In this document: in pieces, positions 11,932-23,561 of the stretch
How the letters are laid out: the number at the start of each line of letters is the position of its first letter
Position numbering within the stretch: the stretch's first letter is position 1
Origin: Erythrophleum ivorense
Lineage: Eukaryota; Streptophyta; Magnoliopsida; Fabales; Fabaceae
Reading direction: 5' to 3'
Length of the DNA stretch: 64,000 bases
Assembly (NCBI GenBank): GCA_026724425.1
Contig: JAIUCV010000003.1
Coordinates: forward strand, 60,255,088-60,319,087
Notes under the pieces: model-generated
What the model saw: the letters and a program-made list of their open reading frames with translations, nothing else
Told to the model about the DNA's origin: nothing
The model's database searches: none
Program-made: the position numbers and the translations under genes

Positions 11932-12665
11932 TCTTATTTTAGAAATTAGATTTTCTTGTATCTATTAATTATAATTTGAGAAGTCATATATATAACATCT
12001 TTTAATTTGATTTCTTTAATTTGTTATAGTTGAAATTATATGCAAGGTAAAATAAGATAAGATCCAGTTAACAATATTTTTGATTGGATTGGTAGAAAGA
12101 TAAGGAAGAAAGACAAAGCAACCATTTGACAAGATTATTTTATATTGACTTCCCAGACAATGTGATAATTGGACGATGTCAATTATTCTGGGGAATGCTG
12201 GGGCATGCTTTTTCTTCAGAGAGAAATTAAGATTATGCACATATGATAATATTAACAAAAGATGGGCCCCAAACTTTTTCTTTGGTAAATGGTAATGATA
12301 AAGAGGTCCCACGTTCAAGTGTCGGTAGCTACGAAGTAGTCTTAGAATTGAATCCTTATCTAAGATATATATTCCTGAACCCACAAGCTAGCTACTATAA
12401 TTGATGCAACAAGATTCTATATTGATTTCCAAATTTAAGTCAGGCAAGTATTTCTTTTTAGTGTTATTGGTTGAATAAAAATAATGTTAGAATAAAATAA
12501 AATAATTAAAAAATGGCAAAAATATATTTTTACTTAATAATAATAATAAAATTTGTATAAATTAAAGATAATAATTATTTTTGATTTATGTATTTATATA
12601 AAAGAAATAAATTGAAGAAGAGATTTTCATAAAATGTATTAAAATATGAAAAAAAAATCAACTAC

Positions 12666-13839
12666 TTTCCAGACCGTGGTAACTAAATTAACCGCCGCTG
12701 TCCATGCGACACATTCGAACGTTGTAATGGAACAGACAAACCATTGGTAGAATAAAATGTGATTGCCACAGAAAGCAAGTACAAATTGGATTTCTGAACT
12801 TCCGCCTTTTGTCGGATCGTCGTTTGACGACGTGGCACATTCACGCCGCAAAGAGCATGTAATTGTCTTTCTGAACCATAACGAAATCATGCTCACAGAG
12901 AAACTTCTTTTAAGCAACGTTGTAGAATGGGAGAATTATTTTTAAGACATATTTATTTTAAAAGATCTATTATCATTTGTTATTATTATTATTAGTTAAA
13001 ATCAGTGATAATTCTATACTAAAACAATGATAAGAAGTTTTTAAGGTAAATATTACAAATTTTAAATTCTTAAATATAATTTTCTTTTATAAAATTACAC
13101 AGTTATATCATTTTTTCTATTACCAAATTTCCCCTTTTTTTCTTTTTGGGATGGGCCAGGCGTTGATTGAGGATCACCACGAATACCACATTTTATATGA
13201 AAAAGTGCACAAAAAAGTCATTACCCTAACCCCCGAGCAACTCTCCCACTCTCTCTTTCTCTCTATAAACTTTAAAAGAATTTACTGTTGTTATATTGTA
13301 TTACTGTTTATAGGCAGCGGTTATATATTTTTTTATTTGTTGTCCTTTTTCTGTCTTTAAATATTATTTTTTATATTCTTATTTTTTTCCTTCAAAATTT
13401 CTACTTGTTCAAAAAATATTTAAGGATAAATTTGTCATTTTGTACATTATATATATATATTAAAAAAATTTATATGCAACTCTTTATATTTTTATTATTA
13501 GATTTTTCAATAGTATACAATTTTCTAATAATAATATGATATGTGTATAATTATTGCAAACAAATATATGATTCTCAAATTAAGTTATACAGTTATCATA
13601 TTTTAATTAAAAAAATCATATAGTTGTCATATTAATTGAAAAAAATTATCAAAAATATAAAAAAATTATATCTAAGTCTAAACCATATATTTTTTGCACT
13701 TCTTATTTCTCTCTCATTTTCTCACATTTTTGTCGTATTTTTGCATTCTACTTTTTTCAAACTGATTAAGAAAAAGGAAGGCTCTAAAGTAAAAAAAATA
13801 TAAACCTTTTATATATTAATTTATGCCTAGTAAAATATT
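12666..13839. other. Intergenic stretch with a GC-richer pocket
   Basis: 12,690-12,930 is richer in G+C than its surroundings and has open frames on both strands (60 and 92 codons) that resemble no family I know. Within it, 12,818-12,832 is a perfect short inverted repeat (CGTCGT, TTG, ACGACG) next to ACGTGGC, which resembles an ABRE/G-box core. The pocket could be an old promoter or exon remnant. The rest is AT-rich and featureless. Confidence 0.35.
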
Positions 13840-14377
13840 CTTCCATATGAGCACATTTTTATTTTCCAATATATTTTTGCAATAGATAATCTTTTTTCAG
13901 AGCACAACCTTTTGTGCCCAATTTCATAAATCAGATTTTTTAAAAATAATATTTGTGCCCATTAAAATATTCTTTTTTCAAAATATGATTTTTCACCAAG
14001 TATGTTGTTTGACATAATTAAAACTCATATAAAAATTCCTTTGGAGATTTTTACCAACAAAAGTCATTATTAATGTTCGGTTTAAGGGTGTTTTATTTAG
14101 ATATGTGAAGGATCACCACCTTCAAATGCTTGGAAGAGATATTCACCACATGGCTAACACCTTCTGTACATGTCAGTTTGGTATTTTAGCTTCACCAAAT
14201 CGAGAGCATATATATGATTAGGCAGTATAGAAAGGAGTAAATTTTGTTCAGTTAGCTGTTATAATTATTATAATATTGTTTTATAATTTTATGTTTTGGT
14301 ATAAAGAAGGCTAGGCGTTTTTGGGTCCAGGTAATTATACTCTTCACTTGTAATCTTCTGTTGTGTTCAGCCAAAAT
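13840..14377 (+). repeat. LTR-like dispersed repeat, copy 2
   Basis: It runs from 'atatgagcacatttttattttcc' to 'cttctgttgtgttcagcca'. It matches 23,750-24,283 nearly end to end, for example 'ccttcaaatgcttggaagagatattcacca' and 'cattattaatgtt'. The left part seen in copies 1 and 3 is missing or highly diverged. A TATA-like 'ggtataaagaa' lies near 14,298. Confidence 0.65.
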
Positions 14378-14389
14378 TCGCTTATAGTA

Positions 14390-15060
14390 TCTTGCAGCAT
14401 GCTAGATGGGCAAAATTAAAATAGGTTGGAGTAACATATACAATGCAATTTGGTTTTCCTTTTATTTTCCTCTCACAATTAGTAACTCGAACATGTATAA
14501 CTTTTTATTCTTCTACATGCAACCATTATTTAAATGCCGTGACTCATCTATTGAGAAATAAGAAAAATCTTTCTTGGAAGCCTTCAGAAGCAAACATTTC
14601 GGGTCAGAAAGGTAAGAAGAAACGTAAGCACACGAGCACCGAATTTACATTAATTTTGGGTCAGAAAGGTAGGAAGAAACTTCCAGATGAATGCTGGAGC
14701 GTACTTTTTCTATTTTATTTTAATACATGCTTATTTTTGGGAATGATTGCTATTTAAAAGATATATATATATATAGAGACAAAAACTCTGCTTTGGCGTA
14801 TCGTTTGAAATATATATATAGAGAGACAAAAACTCTACTTTCCGCACGTTGAGGTCTTCGTACATCATACTACTTACAGTTGAGGCGAACATGATAATGT
14901 TCATGTACTTTTTTCCATTTTTTCAAAACCCGCGTTTTTTTCATAGGGCTCACAGAAAATTTTTTGAACTCCCTCCATCCTGTGGGGTCGGTGCTAGTTA
15001 AATACCAGAAGTAGAAAAGATGTTATCATGGAAAGCTGGCTACGTGTGGCCGGCGCAACT
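14390..15060 (+). repeat. Local paralogous segment, second partial copy
   Basis: 14,390-14,610 aligns with 11,600-11,870 ('gggcaaaattaaaata', 'aaatctttcttggaagccttc'). 14,820-14,880 aligns with 26,185-26,240 upstream of B3 copy A. 14,985-15,060 aligns with the sequence downstream of the B3 genes (27,675-27,735 and 36,755-36,815: 'taaataccagaagtagaaaagatg', 'catggaaagctggc'). The B3 coding region that would be expected between these parts is absent, so this looks like a deleted copy. Confidence 0.6.
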
Positions 15061-15229
15061 CGTTCATATACTGTTAATAAGTTTTCATGAATTAATTTTT
15101 TCTGCAAAAACAGTCCTTTCTTTTTTTTTCCTCTAAACTCCACAGAAAAATTCCTGAATCCCCTACATCGTGTAGGTAGGTGCTAGTTAAATACCAAAAG
15201 TAGAAAAGATGGTATCATGGAAAATTTGT

Positions 15230-15410
15230 AAGATAAGTGCTAGGAACAACAGCGAGAAAAAATGCAACAAGAGGGTTTAAAGAAGGTGCAATAACAGTGC
15301 TTGAAAATAGTTTCTAAGTAACATGAAGAATGCGTCATTGAATTTTGCAGGAGAGGGCAAAGAGAAAAAACCCTAGCTGTAATCCCAGTTCTTCAATTTA
15401 AAGGATTAGT
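15230..15410. repeat. Repeat shared with 50,960-51,150
   Basis: The run 'gggtttaaagaaggtgcaataacagtg', then 'agcatgaagaatacgtcattgaattttg' and an 'aaaccctaa'-like end, occurs here and, slightly changed, at 50,960-51,150. At the second site it lies directly upstream of the SHMT pseudogene when read on the minus strand. Here it lies 5' of the TCP11-like fragment. It is either a dispersed repeat or a copied gene 5' region. Confidence 0.7.
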
Positions 15411-15534
15411 ATTCTTGATAAAACAGTTCTATTGAAATAATTTCAAAAGAAGTTCAAAAGGAAAAAGCAAGCAATGAGGGCTACCTTTGTCTTTGAGAGC
15501 CAAACCCACACTCTTGGAGGTCACAAGTGGGTAA

Positions 15535-15840
15535 TTTTTTTTGGGGGAAGAGAGAGGGGGGGTGGAAGAACGTATCGCGTGTGAATCCATCTTTCTCTTT
15601 TTTTTTTTTCCTAGGGTTTCCTCTAAAATTATTTTCAGAAGATCCAAAATTTTTTGGGGGAAGGGGGGAGAGAGACGTATCGCATGTGAGTAGGATCCAT
15701 CTTTCTCTTTTCTTTTCGAGTTTTTTTCAAAATTATTTTCAGAAGATCCAAACTTTTTTGGGGAGAGGGAGTCGTATCCCATGTGAGTGGGTCCATCTTT
15801 CTCTCTCTCTCTTTTTTTTCCCTGAATTTCTCCTAAGGAT
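15535..15840 (+). repeat. Three tandem units of about 105-115 bp
   Basis: Units start at 15,535, 15,650 and 15,754. Each begins with a T-run followed by G-runs (TTTTTTGGGG) and contains 'cgtatc', 'tgtgag/tgtgaa', 'tccatctttctct' and a pyrimidine run. The first two also share 'aaaattattttcagaagatccaaa'. The third unit is shorter. The strand asymmetry (G-runs then T/C-runs) is strong. The array lies 370 bases upstream of the TCP11-like start codon. Confidence 0.85.
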
Positions 15841-15958
15841 ATTTCTTCTTGGTTAAGTATCGTATTAGAATTTCGAAACGCCATAACGCTCGATTCGAAT
15901 CTTCACCTCGTTTCCCATTTCCCATTTTCTTCAGTTCTCTGAAGCAATCACACACCCG

Positions 15959-15984
15959 CTCTCTCTCTCTCTCTCTCTCTCTCT
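15959..15984 (+). repeat. (CT)13 microsatellite in a leader-like region
   Basis: An uninterrupted CT run 225 bases upstream of the TCP11-like start codon. CT-rich tracts are common in plant 5' leaders. Confidence 0.9.
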
Positions 15985-16208
15985 AAACTCAAACAAAGAA
16001 GCTTCCAGAACTGAGTCGAATCGTTGCAACCAATTCCATTTGAATCGCACAAAATTACAGCTATATATACAAATTTTTTCCGGCCAATTTTGTATATACA
16101 TCGATTCTTCACCATATTCGCAATTTTTCTTGATACGCATATACTTTTCTTCATATATCCGTTGATTTATACGTACACGCGCATACGACGTCGTAAACTT
16201 CTTAGCGG

Positions 16209-16416
16209 ATGGCTGCCGGAGTGGAATTGCCGGCAGGGAGAGCCGGTGTTGGAGGGGGTTACGATGGAGTTTCCGGCAGGAGATGAGGAGGTGGTCCAGT
16301 CGCCGCCGAGATTGCCGAAGAGGCTCCGTCGAAGGCTTTTTGATGTGGACTGCAAGTCCCCCAGTGCAGTTGAGGAAATTGAAGCCAAGCTAGGGGATGC
16401 CGATCTGCGCAGACAA
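16209..16416 (+). pseudogene. TCP11-like gene, exon 1 fragment with frameshift
   Basis: The text from 16,209 reads MAAGVELPAGRAGVG in one frame and then, after a single extra base in the G-run at about 16,251-16,257, continues in another frame as MEFPAGDEEVVQSPP, LPKRLRRRLFD and VEEIEAKLGDADLRRQ. This N-terminal pattern (Pro-rich patch, LPxRLRRRL, EEIEAKL, DADLRRQ) is what I know from plant T-complex-protein-11-like proteins, which have a short first exon ending after LRRQ. A GT donor lies at 16,417. As written, the first frame stops at 16,284-16,286. No later TCP11 exon is seen, so this is a leader, exon 1 and part of an intron. A functional 74-residue protein starting at 16,264 is less likely. 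Annotation is from memory of the family, not a search. Confidence 0.6.
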
Positions 16417-16799
16417 GTGTCTTGTCTTTATCATTCTGAACAGTTTGATTGGTTGGTGAGAAAGTTTAAGGGACTTAATGTCTAAAACTGGAGTTTTAAG
16501 TGTTCAAATTTTATGTTTGGTTAAGTTTTTTTTTTCGAGAATTCTTTTTACTCTTCGATGTGTATTAAAATTTTCTGGAACAAAATTGGGTATTTGTGAG
16601 TTCTTCTCTTATTGGAAAATTTAATTTTAGTTAAAGTACTCAGATTCTTAATAATTATCCATTTCGTTTCCTCGGCTGCCAGAAAGAGTTGATGGTGATT
16701 CATTCGTTTCTTGTCACTTGTCAGTGAGAATTTGTTCTCTCACGATTTTCTTTCTTCATCTTCATTGCTTTATTCCCAAGGTTTTTTTTTTTCTGTCGG

Positions 16800-17172
16800 T
16801 AATTTGATCCGCACTTCTGGGTGATCCTTTTCACGTGCTTCTCTCTTTCAACTTACCTTTGTTTTTGTTTCTGTTTAATTTTATGGATAAGCTTTTCACT
16901 TTTTGTTCTCCGATTGGCATTCAAATAAACTTTGGTACTGGTGTGGAAGTGGTATATCATAGTTCCTTCACTCAAAAATAATGCTTTTCTAGCTTTACTT
17001 TTCTTCATCACTTGGGTAAACCATCGGCTAAATATTCTGCATATTATTTTCTTTTTTACTCTGCCGTCGTTTCTATATTTTTTTCAGTCTTTCTTTTGAC
17101 CAAAATTTTCACCTTTTAACAAATATTGAATTTATAGGCATGCTTGAATGTTTAGAAGATTTTCTCTCTCCC
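16800..17172 (+). repeat. Intron-like sequence repeated in both B3 duplications
   Basis: The block from 'gggtgatccttttcacgtgc' to 'ggcatgcttgaatgtttagaagat' recurs at 28,384-28,740 and 37,461-37,812. All are in the plus orientation and each ends in a CT-rich run. Here it follows the TCP11-like exon 1, so it is most simply read as its intron 1. In the other two places it lies downstream of the B3 gene with no exon beside it. An extra stretch near 16,921-16,960 is present only in this copy. Confidence 0.75.
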
Positions 17173-17689
17173 CCCATCACTTCAAAAATGATGTATACAA
17201 GTTTATCTTGTAAGACCTTCATGTATGAAGTAATGATTAAAATAATATTTTTTTTTAGTATATAAAAATAATTTATCTTCTAATTTAAGTAGATATGAAA
17301 TTTAATCATATTCTATAAGACCATTAATTCCATTATTGCTTAGGATATGTTAAAAAAATTAAATAATTTAATCTAAAATAAAATGTTTCTAACCTCCTCT
17401 ATAGCATTTTAGTTTTACATACTGTGCTTACCTCCGGAATCCACAGCTAATAAAGACTCAATTATTTATGGGAGAATTATAATAAATAATCAAAAAATAA
17501 AAAAATTTATTGTTAAGAAGCTATTATCACTTGCTTTAAAATGATTACTATTGAACTTAATAATAAACAGTTAAATTTAATGATAATAAGTTTTTAAAAA
17601 TAATTTTTTTAGTCCTTAAACATAATTTTTAATTATTTATTGGTGCAGGATTTCGAGTTAGCTGGGCATCAGTGCACATCTAACTTGCA

Positions 17690-18060
17690 AAAGAGAGAGA
17701 GAGAGAAATCTAAAGATTCATTCCACTTCCCACGTAAAGGCAAACCTCCAAAACGCGTGATAAACAAAAGAAGGTATCATTCTTATTTTAGAAATTAACT
17801 TTTCTCATATCTATTAATTATAATTTGAGGAGCCATATATATAATATCTTCTAATTTATGTGTCAAAAAATATATATTATATGCTGATCAAAGTTTCAAG
17901 AAAATGAACTATAAAATAGTCAAATAAACAAACGAAAACAAACTGCAAACCTCCCTTTAAAACGTCACCCCAATAAAAGAAAAATGATATTTATTGACTC
18001 TCTATAATATATATTAAGATGAAGCTCATTCATAGTTGACTTTTGACTCCAATTTAGATT
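17690..18060 (+). repeat. Local paralogous segment, third partial copy
   Basis: 17,865-18,055 matches 24,300-24,476 ('caagaaaatgaactata', 'cctccctttaaaacgtcacccc', 'aagatgaagctcattcatagttgac'). 17,780-17,850 matches 11,930-12,010. No coding sequence is seen. Confidence 0.7.
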
Positions 18061-19962
18061 TGTGGGTAATGGGGGAGATGCACCTGGATGTTTTCCTGCT
18101 TTGTTGTTCTTTTGGAGTCGCTCGCAATTGTGATTCTTTTCTATGTTTTATTTATTGAGTAAGTAATATAATTTTTTATTAAAATATTTTTTTTACATTT
18201 AATTTAATTTTAAATTTATTGATCAAAGTATCTTTTATTTAAAATTTTTAATTAAAGAATATATTTAGGTTTAATAAAAAGTATTGTATCAAAAAATGTT
18301 AAATTAAATCAAAATATAAAATAAATTTTTATGTTAAATAAAATATATATATATATATATATTAAAAAAATCTATATAACTCTACTAAAACTCAAGAAAA
18401 ATTTGCATAATTATTCTTATTTATGTGTTGTCATTCTTGAAGGGAAAAATGGAAACCATAGAAGCTATGAAATATTACGCATCTTTTTATATTTTATATT
18501 ATATTATTTTAATTTTAGTTTTAAAATAAAATACAAATTTTGATGAGGTTTTTCTTTTTAATTATTTTTTATTATTAATTTTAAATAAATAATCTTATGA
18601 TAAAACATAATTAATTAATTATAATTAAATTTTTAAGATTGAAAAATTATCTCATATTGTCATTTGTATATTTATCTTATATTAAATAAAATTCTTTCTT
18701 ATCCTAAAATCTTTAGATAAATTATATTTATTAAATATAAATATTTATAAAACTTTATTTAAATTTTTAGACACAAAAATAATTTATTTGATGTGTTATT
18801 CTAATCCTAATAATTAAAAGTCTGGATCCTTTTTTCTTTTTTCTATTTTGCTTTTGCCTTTTCTTTTTCTCTCCCTCTCTCGCGAACTAGCCCCCATTTT
18901 CTTCACTGTTTTTCGTCTCTCTTATCCAATTTAGATTCTCTTCATTGCTTTTTCTTGTGCTTTCTCTTGTGCAAAAATTTGAATAATTTATTTTAGTCTC
19001 AACAGCCCAAATTTTGTTTTTTTAATTTTAAACATCCTTTTTTCAAAATTTATAATTAAAAATAACATTTTTATTTTTTGTTTTATTCTTTAAAATAAAT
19101 AAATTTAAATTATTTAATTTTGATATCCAAATCCTCTCTTGTGCTGCCGAAGAGACATGGCACAGGAAAGGATCCATTTTGCTCTCTACGACCTTCATCT
19201 TCACCACGTCGTTCTCCTTCAGCAGCTTCTAATTGTAATCCTCCAAGGTTAAAATTGATAATTTGATTTTTCATCTATTAAAATTTATAAGGTAATTTTG
19301 AGTCCAATTTAAATTACAGAAGTTTAATTTGATATTTTTAGATATAAGGATAGTGATAATGATAAGGAGTTTATATTAAAATTAGAGCTTTAGCATATTT
19401 GGTGAAATTAATAATTATTAGTGTTAATTAAGTAATATGAATAATAATTTCATGTTAAATATAATTATAGACAATATCGTTGATCTCATTTCAATTGGAG
19501 GCTTTTGTCTTTAAAAAAATCTTTACTATTAGTCCATCTCAAAGGTGATATTTATCATTTGCACTTTAATTATATTTTATTACCTTATTTTATTCATTTT
19601 TGTCATGTTATATTATAGGAAAACAAATCTTAAACCTTCAAATATTTTCAATTGCTAAATATATCATAAATAATGATAAAAATTATATAAGTGTAATACA
19701 AGAATAATAATATGTATATTTATATATGTGCAAATTGTAAATGATAGTAAAACCTTATATGTTATTCTCTTTTATTTTCATATCTTAAAATTTTATTTAA
19801 GTTTTTTCTTTTATTTTATAAATTATTTTTTCTGTTTTAATTGTTCTTTATCACATTTTGCAAGAGATTTTGATGACAATATGTAACACAAAAAAACAAA
19901 AAATCCAAATATTTCGTTGCAAAAACATTTTTTTCAAATGCTTATTTTTTTTTAAAAAAAAA

Positions 19963-19991
19963 GAGTCGCAGCATATGCTATGCCGTGACTC
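19963..19991. repeat. Imperfect palindrome 1 (GAGTCGCAGCATA arms)
   Basis: Arms GAGTCGCAGCATA and TATGCCGTGACTC around TGC pair at 11 of 13 positions. A similar palindrome starts 28 bases downstream and another lies 1.9 kb away. This looks like a feature of one repeat family rather than chance. Confidence 0.7.
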
Positions 19992-20018
19992 TTTTAATGA
20001 TTTTATAATATTATAATA

Positions 20019-20046
20019 GGTTGCGACATTTGCAATGCTTTGACCC
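20019..20046. repeat. Imperfect palindrome 2
   Basis: The arms GGTTGCGACAT and ATGCTTTGACC pair only partly, but the motif (GGTTGCGAC... GACCC) is clearly related to the palindromes at 19,963 and 21,915. Confidence 0.5.
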
Positions 20047-21914
20047 ATATATATATAAATATATATATTGTATATAATTTGTTATATTTGATATATTTTA
20101 TTATTTAAATTATTTAGAATGACAATTAATTTAAATTTTATAAAAAATATATTTTTGTAATGTAATTAAAAATTTTAATAATATAACACGTGTATACTTT
20201 TTTAATAATATTATAATAAATATGTATTTTTTATGAATAATTATATAAATTTGCAATTAAATTATATAATATTATTAAAAAATTATATGCTTATTATATT
20301 TTAAATAAGAAAAATTAATAGTAAAAAAAGATCATTAAGTTTAATCTTATCCAAATACTTAAAAAATTTTTACATTAAGATAATTCAACAAAAAAAAAAT
20401 ATTCCAAAATCATCTAGTTAATTATATTTTCTCAAACATTATATTATTTTTATTTTTATGTAAAGGTGGTTTATTAAAGGACATGGCCAATCTTTAAAAA
20501 TTAAAAGAAATTCTGAATACAAGAAAAGAAGTTGGAGTTTTGTATTAGATTTATTAGAGTAAGAATGCAAGAAACTAAAAGAAAATGAAGAATAATACAG
20601 TATATTCAAAAAACACTAAAAGAAATTATGAGTAATATATAATTTTAAAATATAATTTTTTGGTAATATTTATATTTTTAGTAAAGAAAAATTAATCAAG
20701 CCCCTCTCTTACCAATTTTTTTTTTCTTTTTTTCTTAATCAACAAAGAAAGTTGGAAAGTCTAAAGAAAATACCTCTTTTATTATTAATATTAATATTAT
20801 TACTATTATAAAAATAAAAGTGCATATTTTTAAAATTTTATTTTTATTTTTTAAAAGTAACAAATAAAATTTTTAACATTTAATATTGTATAATCAAGCT
20901 TGTAATTATTTTTTAAAAAAACAAAATACATCTATAAGAGAAAATACTAAGATTTATTTTTGGAAGTTATTAAAATCAAAGAAATTTATATACAAGCACT
21001 TATATATGTTATCTAATTTAATGTATCCCTATATTTATTTGACCTATATTTGTTACTAATAAATAAAAAAGAAGATATATATAATCAAACTTGAAGAAAG
21101 AAAAAAAAAAAAAGAAATACAAGCAAATGGTAAAAATTTAAACACAAATTAAATATATAAATAAATAAACTAAATGGGTCACAGCATACCAGATGTTATT
21201 ATTAAAGAAGTTTTTTCTTTCATACAAATATTCTTAAATAAGTGTAAATAAAACTTTTAAGTCTCACAGATTAAACTTGTATTAATCACCAAAAAATTTA
21301 TTACAATTTGCATTACTAATATTTAATAGTAAATTCGCCTTTCACATATTTAAAATTGGAATATAAATTGTACCTAAAAATTTAGAATATAAATATACTA
21401 TTACTTTATTTGTTTTCTGGCCTATTATATTAATTATTTTTAATGAATTCTTTTGGTCAAATTACTTTTTTTTTAATACCCACATGTAAGACTACACTAA
21501 ATAATAAAGAAAAATAAAGCATTAAAGCTGCGTTGTGAGGGCGTCGGGGCATCCTTCTTGCGTTGACTAAACAAAACTTTAATGTTGAATCTTCTAATAG
21601 ATAAATTTGTGAAAATACAAATTTCGCAATCATGATGTGAATGTCCCTTGCTCACATTTCCAAACCTGGGTCAATTTGACAAACGTTTGTCCATAATTTT
21701 ATAGTGTGATTCAGAAAAAGAGAAAACTTTATAAAGGATAGAAGGTTTTGTTAGAGCAAATATTGGATGCTTCTCCATGCTGCTACCAGAAACAACGGGT
21801 TCCGATTCATTTGTTACCTTTCCCCCCAACCCCATTTTCAAACTATCTAGATAGTTGCAGCCAGTCAATGGAATGGAGGGTTGCGACCGTCGATATATTT
21901 TTTAATAAAATATG

Positions 21915-21941
21915 GGCTACGGCATCATAGATGTCGCAGCC
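21915..21941. repeat. Imperfect palindrome 3
   Basis: The arms GGCTACGGCATC and GATGTCGCAGCC around ATA pair at 10 of 12 positions. A half-site GGGTCACAGCAT lies at 21,176-21,187 and GGGTTGCGACC lies near 21,878-21,890. Confidence 0.7.
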
Positions 21942-23561
21942 TATTAATTATAAAAAAAAAAATTTAAGTATATGAGATAATAATTTTTGCCGACAGAATG
22001 TCTCAGGCAATAATTTCAAACTTTTAAGCACGAAAGTAAAAAAAGCTCATTTTACACTATCATATGAAAGGAAGTATCCCTGGGCCCAGCACACCGAACC
22101 ATCCTTGTATTTTTGTCCTTTGACAGTTGTCTATATTCAATAATGGCACTCCTGCTTCTCGCAATTTCTCTTCCAGTACTTATCCTATTTCCAGCCTCTC
22201 AAAACTTTCTCACTTTATTATGTTTTTCCTTCGAATTGTTTAACTGCTGAGAAATTCAAGGGATTTTCTTTTTAATTTACCAAGAAAAAGTTCAGCTTAT
22301 TTTTATGTAGAGCCTCTCACCGTGGAAAATTTGAGATGTGATATTTCGCGGTTGCTGATGAATTTTGTTTAAGGGAACTAAGTAGAAGGGCATGATAAAT
22401 TTTGAAATGAACAATGCAAAATTTTTAGTTTAATTCAACAAGTTGTGGAATTAATCTAACTCAAGAATGTTTAGACTCCATTGACCGTTTTCCTTCTTCT
22501 TTTTTTTTCCCTTATGATGATAAAATTTTCGCTGAAATAACCATATACTGAGGTCCACTCCATTCAATTAAAAAATATATTTTTCATTTTAGCTCTGCAG
22601 AATTAAAATAGAGAATAGCATAGGGTATCAAAATTTCTTATTTATGGTGCTTGATAAAAAAGTATGGCAAAAAAGAATAAAAGTAGGATGAAATTTTGGT
22701 GTAGTTATAGATATTTAGTTTTTGATAGAGATGTTAAGTGTTTAAAAAGTCAATAACTGATATTGAAAATATAATTTTATCCTATAAAATTTACCTATGT
22801 TTGCCTGCTACCCTATCATATTTTACAATTATTTGTGGCGTTTAATAAGAGAGAATAGCAGAAGAGAATAAAAGTATAGGATCCAAAATACTATGGTTTT
22901 AGGATTTTATGCCTTTGATATTAATTCGTTCTCATTGTCCAATGTTTGGTCCCTATGTTGCGTTTGGATTTGGTGGGCAAGGTCCTCTGATATTTTTTTT
23001 TAGTTTCTAATTTTTTTATTAGAATAAAAATAATTTTTTACATTTAGCCCTTAAAATAATAATTAAAATTAACATTTGTAAAAAAAATTAAACTATCTAA
23101 ATTTAATTTAGATACCTCACTAATGTGAAACGGTGTATATATATCCTTGCGTGAGTGAAATGGTTTGCACTTTTATTTACTCACTCCGCTTGTCTTCTAG
23201 TTAATATATCATGAACAAAGCACTTTCTATAAACGAAGATTCAAAGAGTCAATCATCAATCAGTATCAATCATTAATACTTCGATCAGCAATACTTTATA
23301 TTAAAACATTGTTACGAACTGATAGATATTTATTTTTTGATAGAGCTGTTGGGTGCTTAAAAGGTTAATAACCGTTTGTGTTGAGATAACTGATTGCTAC
23401 TATATTGAAAAAACATATAATACAGTAAAATGTTATCATCTGCACTGGTGTACATAAAACATGAATTTATCCTATAAAATTTACCTAGGTTTGCTTGTTT
23501 AAACTATCTAAATTTAATTTAAACAACCCAATAATCCAAAAGGGTGTGGTGTATATAAAAC

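Larger units (their letters stand above)
11600..12665 (+). repeat. Local paralogous segment, partial copy
   Basis: Several blocks here recur in the same order at 24,530-25,999 (duplication copy A) and in part at 31,140-31,900 (copy B) and 14,390-14,610. Examples are 'ttgaaattatatgcaaggtaaaataa', 'ggtaaatggtaatgataaagaggtcc' and 'ccacaagctagctactataattga'. The last part (12,610-12,660) matches 25,949-25,999. No coding sequence is recognised. It looks like an older, partly deleted copy of the flank of the B3 genes. Confidence 0.7.
18061..22700. other. Very AT-rich gene desert
   Basis: Long A/T runs with no recognisable gene on either strand. The only structures noted are a set of imperfect palindromes containing GCAGCAT/TGCCGTGAC-type arms (19,963, 20,019 and 21,915) and short pyrimidine-rich patches at 18,830-18,960 and 22,080-22,210. 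Confidence 0.5.

Noticed and set aside
15429..15884. 151-codon minus-strand frame and 109-codon plus-strand frame
   Set aside because: Both read through the triplicated G/T/C-rich repeat, and their repeats simply mirror the DNA repeat units. No gene is supported.
15880..15930. Possible tRNA gene because of a 'gattcgaatc' B-box-like string
   Set aside because: No A box, acceptor stem or cloverleaf can be drawn around it.
16024..16485. 153-codon frame running through the leader into the TCP11-like exon
   Set aside because: The first 80 codons translate leader-like, T-rich DNA. Only the part from about 16,264 has protein character, and the last 23 codons read into the intron.
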